Source of the DNA: Thermoanaerobaculales bacterium
Lineage (GTDB): Bacteria; Acidobacteriota; Thermoanaerobaculia; Thermoanaerobaculales; Sulfomarinibacteraceae
Length of the DNA: 64,000 nucleotides
NCBI GenBank assembly: GCA_035358815.1
Contig: DAOPQC010000001.1
Span: 96,603 to 160,602 of the forward strand
Direction of reading: 5' to 3'
Numbering within the stretch: position 1 is the first letter of the stretch; each line of letters begins with the position of its first letter. Position numbers and translations under genes: made by a program. Under the pieces are notes generated by a model, which did no database searches, was not told the DNA's origin, and saw only the letters and a program-made list of their open reading frames with translations. This document shows, one piece after another, positions 1-8,213 of the stretch.

Positions 1-492
1 ACCACCTACCGGGAGATGGGCGTGGGGACCGGTGAGCTCGAGCTCGCCTTCGACACCGTGGAGTCGGTGGTGCCGTGGATCGCGCCGAGCCTTCCCGTGG
101 CCTACCTCGTGGTCCTGCTGTTCTGGCTCCGCCCCCGGCTGCCGGTCCTCGGGTTTCCGATGCCGATCGCGCCCTTCGAGCGCTACCGCGGCGAGGAGTG
201 GCTGCCGGCAGGGTTCGCCCTGTCCGGGCTCGCCACCCTGCTGCTCGAGGGGACCGGGCGCTGGCTGGCGGTGAGCCTGCTGATCGCGGTGCTCGTGTTG
301 TATTTCGTGCAGGGTTTGGCTATGATCCGCTCCCACGTTGCCCGCTGGATCGGGCGTGGGTGGCTGGTCCGCTGGGCCGTCGCGTTGCTCTGCCTGCAGG
401 GGCCGCTGCCGCTGGTGGTGGCGGCGCTCGGAATCGCGGACGGCTTCTACTCGCTGCGGCCCCGGATCGTCGAAGACGGAGGACATCCATGA
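1..492 (+). CDS. DUF2232/YybS-like membrane protein, 5' end outside the window
   Basis: The frame is open from base 1, so the gene is truncated by the window edge; the first in-frame ATG is at 16 but is probably internal. The visible part has at least three hydrophobic segments (about residues 25-40, 65-100 and 115-140 counted from the ATG) separated by short Arg-rich loops. It ends in an ATGA overlap with rplI. Multi-spanning DUF2232 proteins commonly sit just upstream of rplI, which is the main reason for the name. The biochemical role is not established. The family call is an inference from position and hydrophobicity; that this is a real coding gene is clear from codon use and the stop/start overlap. 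Confidence 0.6.
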   Translation, partial: TTYREMGVGTGELELAFDTVESVVPWIAPSLPVAYLVVLLFWLRPRLPVLGFPMPIAPFERYRGEEWLPAGFALSGLATLLLEGTGRWLAVSLLIAVLVLYFVQGLAMIRSHVARWIGRGWLVRWAVALLCLQGPLPLVVAALGIADGFYSLRPRIVEDGGHP

Positions 493-1034
493 AAGTCATC
501 TTGACCGACCACGTCGAGCACCTCGGCGAGCGTGGCGACGCGGTGTCAGTGAAGCCCGGCTACGCCAGGAACTACCTCCTGCCCAAGGGGTTGGCCTACC
601 TCGACACCCCCGGCAACCGGAAGCTGTTCGAGCAGCAGCAGTCGGGCTGGGAGGCGATGGACCTGGAGCGTCGGTCCGCCGCCGAGAAGATCGCGGCCCA
701 GCTCGCGGGCGTCGAGCTCCAGTTCGAGCGCCGCGCCGGCGAGCGGGACGTGCTGTTCGGCTCGGTGACCGTGGTCGACATCGCCCGCGCCCTCGAGGAG
801 CGGGGCTTCGAGCTCGAGCGGCGGCGGATCCGGCTCGACCAGCCGATCAAGTCCCTCGGTACCTCGAAGGTCGAGGTCGCGATCCACCGCGACATCGCGG
901 TGTCGATCCCGGTGCACGTGGTCCGGCCGGGCGACCAGGCCGAGGACGAGCAGGCGCTCGCCGGAGGCGGATCGGCGGTCGAGGCGACCGTTCCTCCGGC
1001 CGGGCCCTCCGGGCCGGACCTGGCGGCCGACTGA
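489..1034 (+). CDS. rplI: 50S ribosomal protein L9
   Basis: L9 binds 23S rRNA at the base of the L1 stalk and helps maintain reading frame. The N-terminal domain is unmistakable: MKVILTDHVEHLGERGD, then the VKPGYARNYLLPKGLA signature at about residues 19-34, then the long connecting helix and the C-terminal domain with FGSVT at about 94-98. At 181 residues it is longer than the usual ~150 because of a roughly 30-residue Ala/Gly/Pro/Glu-rich C-terminal tail. The start is the ATG at 489, preceded by GGAGGA and overlapping the upstream stop. rplI here lies next to a membrane protein and a methyltransferase; rpsF/rpsR, its common partners, would have to be upstream of the window. Confidence 0.97.
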   Translation: MKVILTDHVEHLGERGDAVSVKPGYARNYLLPKGLAYLDTPGNRKLFEQQQSGWEAMDLERRSAAEKIAAQLAGVELQFERRAGERDVLFGSVTVVDIARALEERGFELERRRIRLDQPIKSLGTSKVEVAIHRDIAVSIPVHVVRPGDQAEDEQALAGGGSAVEATVPPAGPSGPDLAAD

Positions 1035-1036
1035 CC

Positions 1037-2257
1037 ATGGCCGGCGCGAGCCGGGACGGTTCCGGGGACGAAGCCGAGGGCCGCCGGCCGGGCTGGGTCA
1101 AGGAGCTGTTCCGCCTCACGCCATGGGGCCTGAGGCGCGCCCTGGACGGGCACTCCCGGGCAATCGGGGAGCTGGCCTCCCGGCTGGATGGTGCCGGCGA
1201 GCGGTTCCTCGCCGTCGAGCGGCGGCTCGACACCATCGAGGAGGCGATCCGGGGCATCCAGCGCGAGCTGGAGGCGCTCCGCGACGCGCGCCTGGTCGCT
1301 GTCGACCACCGGCTCGACGGCCTCGAGGCCTCGCTGCGGGAGGCCCAGGGCGCGCTGGCCGAGGTCGACGCCACCGCCGCCCGCGTCCGCGACGAGCTGG
1401 TCCCGGCGGTGGTCGAGCGGGGCAACCTGCTGATCGACCGGCTCGCCGGCGAGCTCGACGAGGTGGCGTCGCTGGTCGAGCGGATGCTGCGCGCCGAGCC
1501 GCTGCCGCTGCCGGCTGCCGGTGCGGCGGAGCGCGGGATCTCCGTCGCGCTGCGCGACGTGCAGCCGCGGCTGCTCGAAGCGTTCCGCGGCGACGAGGCC
1601 GAGGTCCGGCACCGTCTCGACCGCTACCTGCCGGTGCTGCGCGACGCCTCGCCGGTGCTCGACCTCGGCTGCGGCCGCGGCGAGCTGCTGGTGCTGCTGC
1701 GCGAGGCCGGTGTGGCGGCCAGCGGCGTCGAGGCCGACCCGGCCCTGGCCCAGGCAGCGCGCCGGCGGGGCCTCGAGGTCACGGACGGGGACGCGCTCGA
1801 GGCGCTCCGCGGCCTGCCGGACGGCGGCCTGGGCGCGGTAACCGCGATCCACCTGCTCGAGCACCTCGACGCCGGGGCCGTGCTGCGGCTGCTCGGCGAG
1901 GCGCGGCGGGTGCTGCGCCCGGGCGGGGTCCTGCTCGCCGAGTGCCCCAATCCGCACACCCTGCGGGTGGGTGGCGCCGAGTTCTGGATCGACCCGACGC
2001 ACCTGCGGCCGCTGCCGCCCGAGACCCTGCGGCTGCTCGCGGCCGCGAGCGGGCTCGCGGTCGAAAGCGTCGACTACTTGCATCCATTCCCGGAGGAGCA
2101 GCGGCTCGCGACAGTGGCGCCCGCACAGGCCGACGCCGCAGCGCCCGGCGTGGCCGCCCTGTCCGACCGGGTTGACCGTCTCGCCGGGCGGCTCGACGAG
2201 CTGCTCAACGGCCCGCGCGACTACGCGCTGATCGCGCGCCGGCCGGCGGCGGGCTGA
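1037..2257 (+). CDS. Coiled-coil SAM-dependent methyltransferase
   Basis: This 406-residue protein begins two bases after rplI stops. Residues ~25-150 are a charged, heptad-like region rich in Leu, Arg and Glu, predicted coiled coil. A class I methyltransferase domain follows from about residue 190: the SAM-binding motif I is VLDLGCGRGELL, the acidic motif II is GVEADP, and the later motif is LRPGGVLLAECPNP. This architecture resembles methyltransferases of polysaccharide or LPS biosynthesis loci (for example O-antigen chain-terminating enzymes of the WbdD type, which also pair a methyltransferase with a coiled coil). That comparison is inference; the substrate is unknown. A short second amphipathic segment lies near the C terminus. 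Confidence 0.8.
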   Translation: MAGASRDGSGDEAEGRRPGWVKELFRLTPWGLRRALDGHSRAIGELASRLDGAGERFLAVERRLDTIEEAIRGIQRELEALRDARLVAVDHRLDGLEASLREAQGALAEVDATAARVRDELVPAVVERGNLLIDRLAGELDEVASLVERMLRAEPLPLPAAGAAERGISVALRDVQPRLLEAFRGDEAEVRHRLDRYLPVLRDASPVLDLGCGRGELLVLLREAGVAASGVEADPALAQAARRRGLEVTDGDALEALRGLPDGGLGAVTAIHLLEHLDAGAVLRLLGEARRVLRPGGVLLAECPNPHTLRVGGAEFWIDPTHLRPLPPETLRLLAAASGLAVESVDYLHPFPEEQRLATVAPAQADAAAPGVAALSDRVDRLAGRLDELLNGPRDYALIARRPAAG

Positions 2258-2271
2258 CGCCGGAGGTTGCC

Positions 2272-3945
2272 ATGCGCTGGTGGTTGCTGGTCCTGGTCGT
2301 GGTGGCGATGACCGTCGGTTGCTCCGGGCCCGAGCCCCCCGAGAAGGCCTCGGCGGACGCCCTCCGGGTGGCGCCGGACATCGCGGCCCGGCGCGCCCAG
2401 TTCGTGCCCGAGACCCTGACCGCCGATGTCGGTCGCCTGTCCGACGGCGACCGCCAGGCGCTGCGCCACCTGGTGGCCGCGGCCCGGGCGATCGAGGAGA
2501 TCTTCGCGCTCCAGGCGTGGGCCGGCAACCCGGGCTTCGCGCCACGGGTGGCCGCCCTCGCCGGGCCGCAGGCCGAGGCCGCCCGGGACTACTACCGGAT
2601 CATGGTCGGCCCGTGGGACCGGCTGGTCGACAGCGAGCCCTTCCTCGGCGACCAGCCGCGGCCGGAGGGCGCCGGCTTCTACCCCGATGACCTGACGAGG
2701 GAGGAGTTCGAGGCCTGGCTGGCGGCCCACCCCGGGGACGCCGAGAGCTTCCGCTCCCTGACCACGGTGATCCGCCGCGACGGTGACCGGCTGGTGGCGG
2801 TGCCGTACTCCGAGGCCTACCGCGAGCCGCTCGAGCGGGCGGCGGCCGAGCTGCGGGCCGCAGCAGGGGCCACCGACAACGCGAGCCTGAGGCGCTTCCT
2901 CGAGCTGCGCGCCGCGGCCTTCGGCAGCGACGACTACTACGAGTCCGACGTGGCTTGGATGGACCTGGACTCTGCGATCGAGGTCGTGATCGGACCCTAC
3001 GAGACCTACGAGGACACCCTGTTCGGATACAAGGCGGCCTTCGAGGCCTTCCTGTGCGTGACCGACCCCGAGGACTCGGCCCGCCTCGAGCGCTTCAAGG
3101 GCGAACTGCCCTGGCTCGAGCGCAACCTGCCGATCCCGGACGAGCACAAGGTCCTCGACCGCGGCACGGAGTCGCCGATCCGGGTCGCCGACGAGCTGCT
3201 GGCGGCGGGCGACTGCCGGGCCGGGGTCCAGACCCTGGCCTTCAACCTGCCCAACGACGAGCGGGTGCGGCAGGCCAAGGGCTCCAAGAAGGTGATGCTC
3301 AAGAACGTGCTTCGCGCCAAGTACGACGGCATCCTGAAGCCGATCGCCGAGCGGGTGCTGCCGGCCGAGGACGCGGCGCGGCTCGACGACGAGGCGTTCT
3401 TCCAGTTCACCCTCCACCACGAAATGGCGCACGGCCTGGGTCCGGGCCTGATCGAGGTCGACGGGCGCGCGACCGAGGTCCGCCTCGAGCTGCGCGACCT
3501 CTCGTCGGCGCTCGAGGAAGCCAAGGCCGATGTGCTCTCCGTCTACAACATCTACGCCCTGGTGGAGCGCGGCGTGATGGAGCCGGAGATCCTCGACCAC
3601 CTGCCGGCGACCGTCACCGCGGGCATGTTCCGCTCGACCCGGTTCGGGGTCGCCGAGGCGCATGGCCTCGGGGTGGTGATCCAGTCCAACTACCTGCTCG
3701 AGAAGGGGGCGGTGGAGATCACCGGGGACGGACGCTTCCGGCCGCTGCCGGACGCCTTCCCGGGCGCCTTCCGCGAGCTCGCCGGCGAGATCCTGTCGAT
3801 CCAGGCGACCGGCGACTACGAGGGAGCGCGGCGGTTGGTCGAGCGCTACGGCGCCGTCGATCCGGCGATGCAGGCCGCGCTCGACCAGCTGACCGACATC
3901 CCGGTCGACATCGACCCCGTGTTCCCGCTCGAGGGGCTCGAGTGA
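2272..3945 (+). CDS. Lipoprotein metallopeptidase, M49 (dipeptidyl-peptidase III)-like
   Basis: The 557-residue product starts with a short hydrophobic signal segment ending in TVGC, a slightly atypical lipobox, so it is probably lipidated at Cys17. The zinc site is visible: HHEMAH (HExxH) near residue 384 and, about 35 residues on, EEAKAD, the second Glu-containing motif of M49-like gluzincins (EExxxD/E). Classical M49 enzymes have a six-residue HExxGH motif, while this one has HEMAH, as in the shorter bacterial relatives sometimes annotated as nudix-like or Zn-dependent hydrolases. Role: probably periplasmic peptide cleavage. The stop overlaps the GTG start of the next gene by four bases, suggesting co-translation. 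Confidence 0.7.
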   Translation: MRWWLLVLVVVAMTVGCSGPEPPEKASADALRVAPDIAARRAQFVPETLTADVGRLSDGDRQALRHLVAAARAIEEIFALQAWAGNPGFAPRVAALAGPQAEAARDYYRIMVGPWDRLVDSEPFLGDQPRPEGAGFYPDDLTREEFEAWLAAHPGDAESFRSLTTVIRRDGDRLVAVPYSEAYREPLERAAAELRAAAGATDNASLRRFLELRAAAFGSDDYYESDVAWMDLDSAIEVVIGPYETYEDTLFGYKAAFEAFLCVTDPEDSARLERFKGELPWLERNLPIPDEHKVLDRGTESPIRVADELLAAGDCRAGVQTLAFNLPNDERVRQAKGSKKVMLKNVLRAKYDGILKPIAERVLPAEDAARLDDEAFFQFTLHHEMAHGLGPGLIEVDGRATEVRLELRDLSSALEEAKADVLSVYNIYALVERGVMEPEILDHLPATVTAGMFRSTRFGVAEAHGLGVVIQSNYLLEKGAVEITGDGRFRPLPDAFPGAFRELAGEILSIQATGDYEGARRLVERYGAVDPAMQAALDQLTDIPVDIDPVFPLEGLE

Positions 3946-4733
3946 AGCTCGGCCTCGACGGCCGGGTGGCGGTGGTCGGCGGCGCCTCGGCCGGCCTCGG
4001 GTACGCGGTCGCCGAGGCGCTCGCCGGCGAGGGCGCGGCCGTGCTCGTGGTCTCGCGCTCCGAGGAGCGGGTCGGCCGGGCGGTCGCGCGCCTGCGCGAG
4101 CAGGCCGGCCGACGGGTGGCGGGCCTGGCGGCCGACCTCACCGACCCCGCGGCGCCCGGGCGGGCGGTGGCGGCGGCTCGGGAGCTGCTCGGGACGCCGA
4201 CGATCGTGGTGGCCAACGGCGGTGGGCCGCCCGCGATGCCGGCGGTCGAGGCCGGCGCCGAGGACCTCGAGGCTGCCTGCCGGCTGCTGCTGCTGCCGGT
4301 GCAGCGGCTGGTCCACGCGGCGCTGCCCGGCATGCGCGAGGCGGGGTGGGGCCGGATCGTGGTCATCACCTCGATCGCGGTGCTCGAGCCGCAGCCGGGG
4401 CTGGTGCTGTCCAACGCCCTGCGGGCGGCGGTCACCGGCTACCTCAAGAGCGTCGCCGACGAGGTGGCCAGGGACGGCATCACCGTCAACTCGGTCTGTC
4501 CCGGCTTCACCGCAACCGAGCGCCTCGACGTGCTCGCCAGCACCCTGGCCGAGCGGCAGGGCGTGTCGCCGGAGGCCGTCATGGCAGGTTGGGCGGCGCG
4601 GGCCCCGGTGGCGCGGCTGCTGCAACCGGAGGAGGTGGCGGCGGCGGTGGCGTTCCTCTGCTCCGAGGCGGCCTCCGGGATCACCGGCGTCGCCCTGCCG
4701 GTGGACGGCGGCCTCCACCGCGGGCTGGTCTAG
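3942..4733 (+). CDS. SDR-family oxidoreductase, FabG-like, with altered catalytic residues
   Basis: 263 residues, GTG start overlapping the preceding TGA. A Rossmann fold is evident: VAVVGGASAGLG at the N terminus, ADLTD, ANGGGP where most SDRs have NNAG, and the TSI strand carrying the catalytic Ser. Thirteen residues after that Ser, where Tyr is expected, the sequence has Ser (in LSNALRA), and four further on Arg replaces the Lys of YxxxK. The C-terminal part (VNSVCPGF, VDGG) is typical. It therefore fits the BKR-like SDR subgroup known to lack a perfect catalytic tetrad. It may be a reductase with a changed mechanism or a non-catalytic protein. Substrate unknown. Confidence 0.8.
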   Translation: MKLGLDGRVAVVGGASAGLGYAVAEALAGEGAAVLVVSRSEERVGRAVARLREQAGRRVAGLAADLTDPAAPGRAVAAARELLGTPTIVVANGGGPPAMPAVEAGAEDLEAACRLLLLPVQRLVHAALPGMREAGWGRIVVITSIAVLEPQPGLVLSNALRAAVTGYLKSVADEVARDGITVNSVCPGFTATERLDVLASTLAERQGVSPEAVMAGWAARAPVARLLQPEEVAAAVAFLCSEAASGITGVALPVDGGLHRGLV

Positions 4734-5161
4734 CGGTTCAGACAGAGGCAGAGCAGAGGCGACGCGCGGCGAGGTTTCGTCGCCTCCGCGCCCGCGCCCG
4801 ATCGGTGGGGCAGTGGGGCAGTGCACCTCGCAGGCGAACGTGACGCATCTTCGTGGCGACTCCGGCCACCTGGTGTGTGCACCACTGAACCGCGGAGGAC
4901 GCGAAGAGAGCGGAGAAAGGCCATCTGACCTACTTCCCGAGATGCCTCTGCGCTCTCGGCGCACTCTGCGGTTCCATGCGGACGCTGCAGGGAGGACGGT
5001 CGCCCTCTTCCTGCTCAGTCCCACCGGAATTCGAGCTGAGCCCGGCTCTTGGACGGCTGCCTGAGCCCTGGTTTCAGCTCGAAACCCGGATGTGGACATT
5101 TGATGGCGAGGCGGTCACAATCCGACCGTCACGATTCGCACTGCCGAGGGAGGCTCGAAGG
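4734..5161. repeat. Intergenic region with inverted-repeat element
   Basis: No convincing gene lies in this 428-base gap. At 4885-4975 there is a MITE-like inverted repeat: the left arm starts CTGAACCGCGGAGGACGC (4885-4902) and the right arm (about 4946-4974) is its imperfect reverse complement over roughly 29 bases, with a central stretch around 4917-4935 that resembles GGAAGGTCATTTGACC. A second, longer copy lies at 7948-8133, so the two copies bracket korAB. A small hairpin GGTTTC/GAAACC occurs near 5070-5087. Confidence 0.7.
5093..5121 (+). promoter_or_regulatory. Probable sigma70-type promoter of korAB
   Basis: TGGACA (5093-5098) is followed by a 17-base spacer and CACAAT (5116-5121). 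These match the consensus boxes at 5 of 6 and 4 of 6 positions. The stretch is less GC-rich than its surroundings and lies 40 bases upstream of the korA start, leaving room for a leader with GGGAGG as ribosome-binding site. Confidence 0.5.
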
Positions 5162-6946
5162 ATGCCGACAAAGGACCTGACGATTGCCGTCGTGGGATCG
5201 GGCGGGGACGGGGTGGTGACAGTGGGCGACTTCATGGCCCAGGCGGCCGCCCGGGAAGGGCTGAACTGCATGAAGGTGGAGGCCTACGGCCCGCAGATCC
5301 GGGGCGGCGAGTCCTCGTGCACGGTGCGGATCAGCAGCGAGCCGATCTATGCCCAGGGCGACCGGGTGGACGTGATGGTCGCCTTCAACTGGGCCGACTT
5401 CGGGCGCTTCCGGGGCGAGATCCTGGCGTCGCCGGACGCCGTCGTGCTGTACGAGGCCGACGACGAGATCCCGCGCGAGCAGGTCGAGCCCCACCTCGGC
5501 ACCGGCGAGAGGTCGCGCTGGATGGGGGTGCCGTTCACCCGGCTCGCGAAGGAGTCGGCCGGCACGGCCCTTGCCAAGAACATCGTCACGCTCGGGGTGA
5601 TGACCGAGCTGTTCGGGCTGCCGCGAGCGGGGCTGCTCCAGGCGGTGACCAGGAAGTTCTCGGCCAAGAAGGCGGAGGTCCTGGAGGCCAACCTGCGCGG
5701 CTTCGAGGCCGGCGAGGTGTGGGCCAAGGAGCACGCCGCCAAGGTCGCGGACAAGCGCCTGGAGTACACCTCCGGCGAGCCGAAGCTGCTGATGTCGGGC
5801 AACGAGCTGTCGGCGGTGGCGGCGATCCACGCCGGCTGCCGCTTCTTCGCCGGCTACCCGATCACGCCGTCGTCGGAGATCCTCCAGTTCTTCTCGGAGT
5901 GGATGCCGCGGGTCGGCGGGCACCTGGTGCAGACCGAGGACGAGCTGGCGGCGATCGGCGCGGTGATCGGCGCCTCCTTCGCCGGGGTGAAGGCGATGAC
6001 CGCCACCTCGGGCCCCGGCCTGGCGCTGATGACCGAGATGCTGGGCCTGGCGGCGATGGCCGAGGTGCCGGCGGTGATCATCGACGTCCAGCGCGGCGGG
6101 CCGTCGACCGGGCTGCCGACCAAGAGCGAGCAGGCCGACCTCTGGCAGGCGCTGTGGGGCTCCCACGGCGACGCGCCGCGGGTGGTGCTCGCGCCGGCCG
6201 ACGTCGAGGACTGCTTCCACGCCACGGTGGCGGCCTTCAACATCGCGGAGGAGACGCAGCTGCCGGTGATCGTGCTGTCCGACCAGTTCATCGGCCAGCG
6301 CCGGGAGACGCTGTCGATGCTGAGCCTCGACCACGAGGTGGTCGACCGCCTGACCCCACCGGCCGAAGAGCTGCCGGCCTTCAAGCGCTACCTCGACACC
6401 GAGTCGGGCATCTCGCCGATGACCTGGCCCGGCATCAAGGGCGGCGAGTACCAGACCAACGGCCTCGAGCACGACGAGGCCGGCCGGCCGAGCTCGATGC
6501 ACCTGGTGCACGAGAAGATGAACGCCAAGCGCTACCGCAAGCTGCGGCTGGTGCGCGACAAGTACGGCTCCTTCCGGACCTACGGGCCGGAGAAGGCGGA
6601 CCTCGGCATCCTGTGCTGGGGCTCCTCCAAGGGCCCGGTCAAGGAGGCGGTGCTGCGCGCCAACGCCCGCGGCGAGAAGATCTCGGCCTTCGTGCCGCAG
6701 ATGCTGTACCCCTTCCCGTACCACGAGTTCCGCCAGTACCTGCAGGGGGTGCGCGACATCCTCATCTTCGAGCTTTCCTACTCGGCGCAGTTCTACAAGT
6801 ACCTGCGCACCTTCCTCGACCTGCCGGAGGGCCACACCTTCCTGTTCAAGCGGTCCGGCGGCAAGAACCTCACCGTCGGCGAGGTCGAGGACAAGATCGG
6901 GAAGGTCATGGAGACCGGGTCGCTGCGGCGGGAGGTGCTGGTATGA
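5162..6946 (+). CDS. korA: 2-oxoacid:ferredoxin oxidoreductase, fused gamma-alpha subunit
   Basis: 594 residues, joining the gamma domain (residues ~1-190, with VGSGGDGVVTVGDF and EAYGPQIRGGESSC) to the alpha domain (from ~200, with GYPITPSSEI, QTEDELAAIGAVIGAS and RGGPSTGLPTK). This fused form with a separate beta is typical of 2-oxoglutarate:ferredoxin oxidoreductases, so oxidation of 2-oxoglutarate to succinyl-CoA with reduction of ferredoxin is most likely. Substrate identity is inferred; other 2-oxoacids are possible. The ATG at 5162 follows GGGAGG at a suitable distance and begins exactly at the conserved gamma domain. The gene overlaps korB by four bases (ATGA), so the two subunits are made in equal amounts. 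Confidence 0.92.
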   Translation: MPTKDLTIAVVGSGGDGVVTVGDFMAQAAAREGLNCMKVEAYGPQIRGGESSCTVRISSEPIYAQGDRVDVMVAFNWADFGRFRGEILASPDAVVLYEADDEIPREQVEPHLGTGERSRWMGVPFTRLAKESAGTALAKNIVTLGVMTELFGLPRAGLLQAVTRKFSAKKAEVLEANLRGFEAGEVWAKEHAAKVADKRLEYTSGEPKLLMSGNELSAVAAIHAGCRFFAGYPITPSSEILQFFSEWMPRVGGHLVQTEDELAAIGAVIGASFAGVKAMTATSGPGLALMTEMLGLAAMAEVPAVIIDVQRGGPSTGLPTKSEQADLWQALWGSHGDAPRVVLAPADVEDCFHATVAAFNIAEETQLPVIVLSDQFIGQRRETLSMLSLDHEVVDRLTPPAEELPAFKRYLDTESGISPMTWPGIKGGEYQTNGLEHDEAGRPSSMHLVHEKMNAKRYRKLRLVRDKYGSFRTYGPEKADLGILCWGSSKGPVKEAVLRANARGEKISAFVPQMLYPFPYHEFRQYLQGVRDILIFELSYSAQFYKYLRTFLDLPEGHTFLFKRSGGKNLTVGEVEDKIGKVMETGSLRREVLV

Positions 6947-7821
6947 GCGCGACGGTGAGCGAGATCAAGTTCAAGCCGGGCGACTACAAGTCGACCCTCG
7001 CCCCGGTGTGGTGCCCCGGCTGCGGGGACTTCGGGGTGCTCAACGCCCTCTACCGGGCGATGGCGCAGCTCTCAATCGAGCCCTGGAACACGGTCATCCT
7101 GTCCGGTATCGGCTGCTCGTCGCGGCTGCCCGGGTACGTGAACACGTACGGGTTCAACGGCGTCCACGGGCGCGCCCTGACCCTGGCGACCGGCGTCAAG
7201 GTGGCCCGCCCGGAGCTGACCGTGATCGCGGTCGGCGGCGACGGCGACGGCCTCGCGATCGGCGGCAACCACCTGATCCACACCGCGCGCCGCAACCTCG
7301 ACGTGACCTACATCCTGATGGACAACGAGATCTACGGGCTCACCAAGGGCCAGGTCGCCCCGACGACCCCGACCGGCGACAAGACCAAGTCCACCTTCTG
7401 GGGCAACCCCGAGCCGGCGGTCGACCCCTGCGAGCTCGCGATCTCGACCGGCGCGACCTGGGTCGGCCGCGGGTTCTCCGGCGACGTCAAGCAGACCACC
7501 CAGCTCATCGTCGACGCCATCAAGCACCGCGGGTTCGCGTTCCTCAACGTGATGTCCCCGTGCGTGACCTGGCGCGGCGACGCGCAGTTCAAGGCGCTCA
7601 AGGAGATCCAGGCGTACGTGCCGGACGATCACGACCGCACCCAGCGGGCCGAGGCCATCAAGTACACCCGGGAGACCGGCGTGATGACCACGGGCGTGCT
7701 CTACGAGGTGGAGGCGCCGTCCTTCGACGACCGCCTCGAGAGCCTGCGGCGGCAGGCCACGGCGGGCCGCAGCGAGCCGACGACGCGGGAGATCCTCGAG
7801 AGGTTCTTCCCCAAGTTCTGA
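6943..7821 (+). CDS. korB: 2-oxoacid:ferredoxin oxidoreductase, beta subunit
   Basis: 292 residues. This is the thiamine diphosphate and [4Fe-4S]-binding subunit: WCPGCGDFG and SGIGCSSRLPGY near the N terminus provide cluster cysteines, and GGDGDGLAIGGNH with DNEIYGLTKGQ is the TPP/Mg site. With korA it forms a complete catalytic unit that needs only a ferredoxin acceptor. No ferredoxin gene is adjacent here, unlike the second oxidoreductase cluster at 57430. In aerobes such KorAB enzymes can replace the NAD-linked 2-oxoglutarate dehydrogenase in the TCA cycle; whether that holds here cannot be seen. Confidence 0.93.
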   Translation: MSATVSEIKFKPGDYKSTLAPVWCPGCGDFGVLNALYRAMAQLSIEPWNTVILSGIGCSSRLPGYVNTYGFNGVHGRALTLATGVKVARPELTVIAVGGDGDGLAIGGNHLIHTARRNLDVTYILMDNEIYGLTKGQVAPTTPTGDKTKSTFWGNPEPAVDPCELAISTGATWVGRGFSGDVKQTTQLIVDAIKHRGFAFLNVMSPCVTWRGDAQFKALKEIQAYVPDDHDRTQRAEAIKYTRETGVMTTGVLYEVEAPSFDDRLESLRRQATAGRSEPTTREILERFFPKF

Positions 7822-8213
7822 GGGCGCGGCGCTGGCGAGCGGGTGGGGTCTCTCGCTGGTTTGAAGGGCTGAAGCTCAAGGCGGAGCGCACCGGCCGCCA
7901 CCCCCGCGGTCGGCTCGTTCGGCCGCATTCGCACCGGTATGGGGTGTCTGAACCGCGGAGGACGCCAAGAGCGCAAAGGCGAATCTCCCGACCTTCTCCT
8001 CGTCCGTCTTCGCGCGCTTCGCGTCTTGGTGGTCCAGACCGACTTTGAAGCGCTGAGCGCGCAGAGAGCGCGAAGGAAGGTCATTTGACCTTCCCACGTT
8101 CGTCCAGCGTCCTTAGCGGTCTCCGCGGTTCAGTTGGGCGGGCGGGGCCCAACCCCCCAACCCCCAACCCCCTCTCCCTTAACCCCCGATCGCCCGGCTA
8201 TAGTGCTCCCACG
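7822..8213. repeat. Intergenic region with inverted-repeat element and C-rich array
   Basis: No gene. An element with perfect 13-base terminal inverted repeats (CTGAACCGCGGAG at 7948-7960, its complement at 8121-8133) spans 186 bases. Inside is a near-perfect hairpin, GGAAGGTCA/TGACCTTCC (8075-8094). It is related to the copy at 4885-4975. It is followed at about 8148-8187 by a C-rich, AACCCCC-like repetitive stretch directly before the next gene. A TATAGT at 8199-8204, nine bases before the ATG at 8214, may be a -10 box. Confidence 0.65.
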
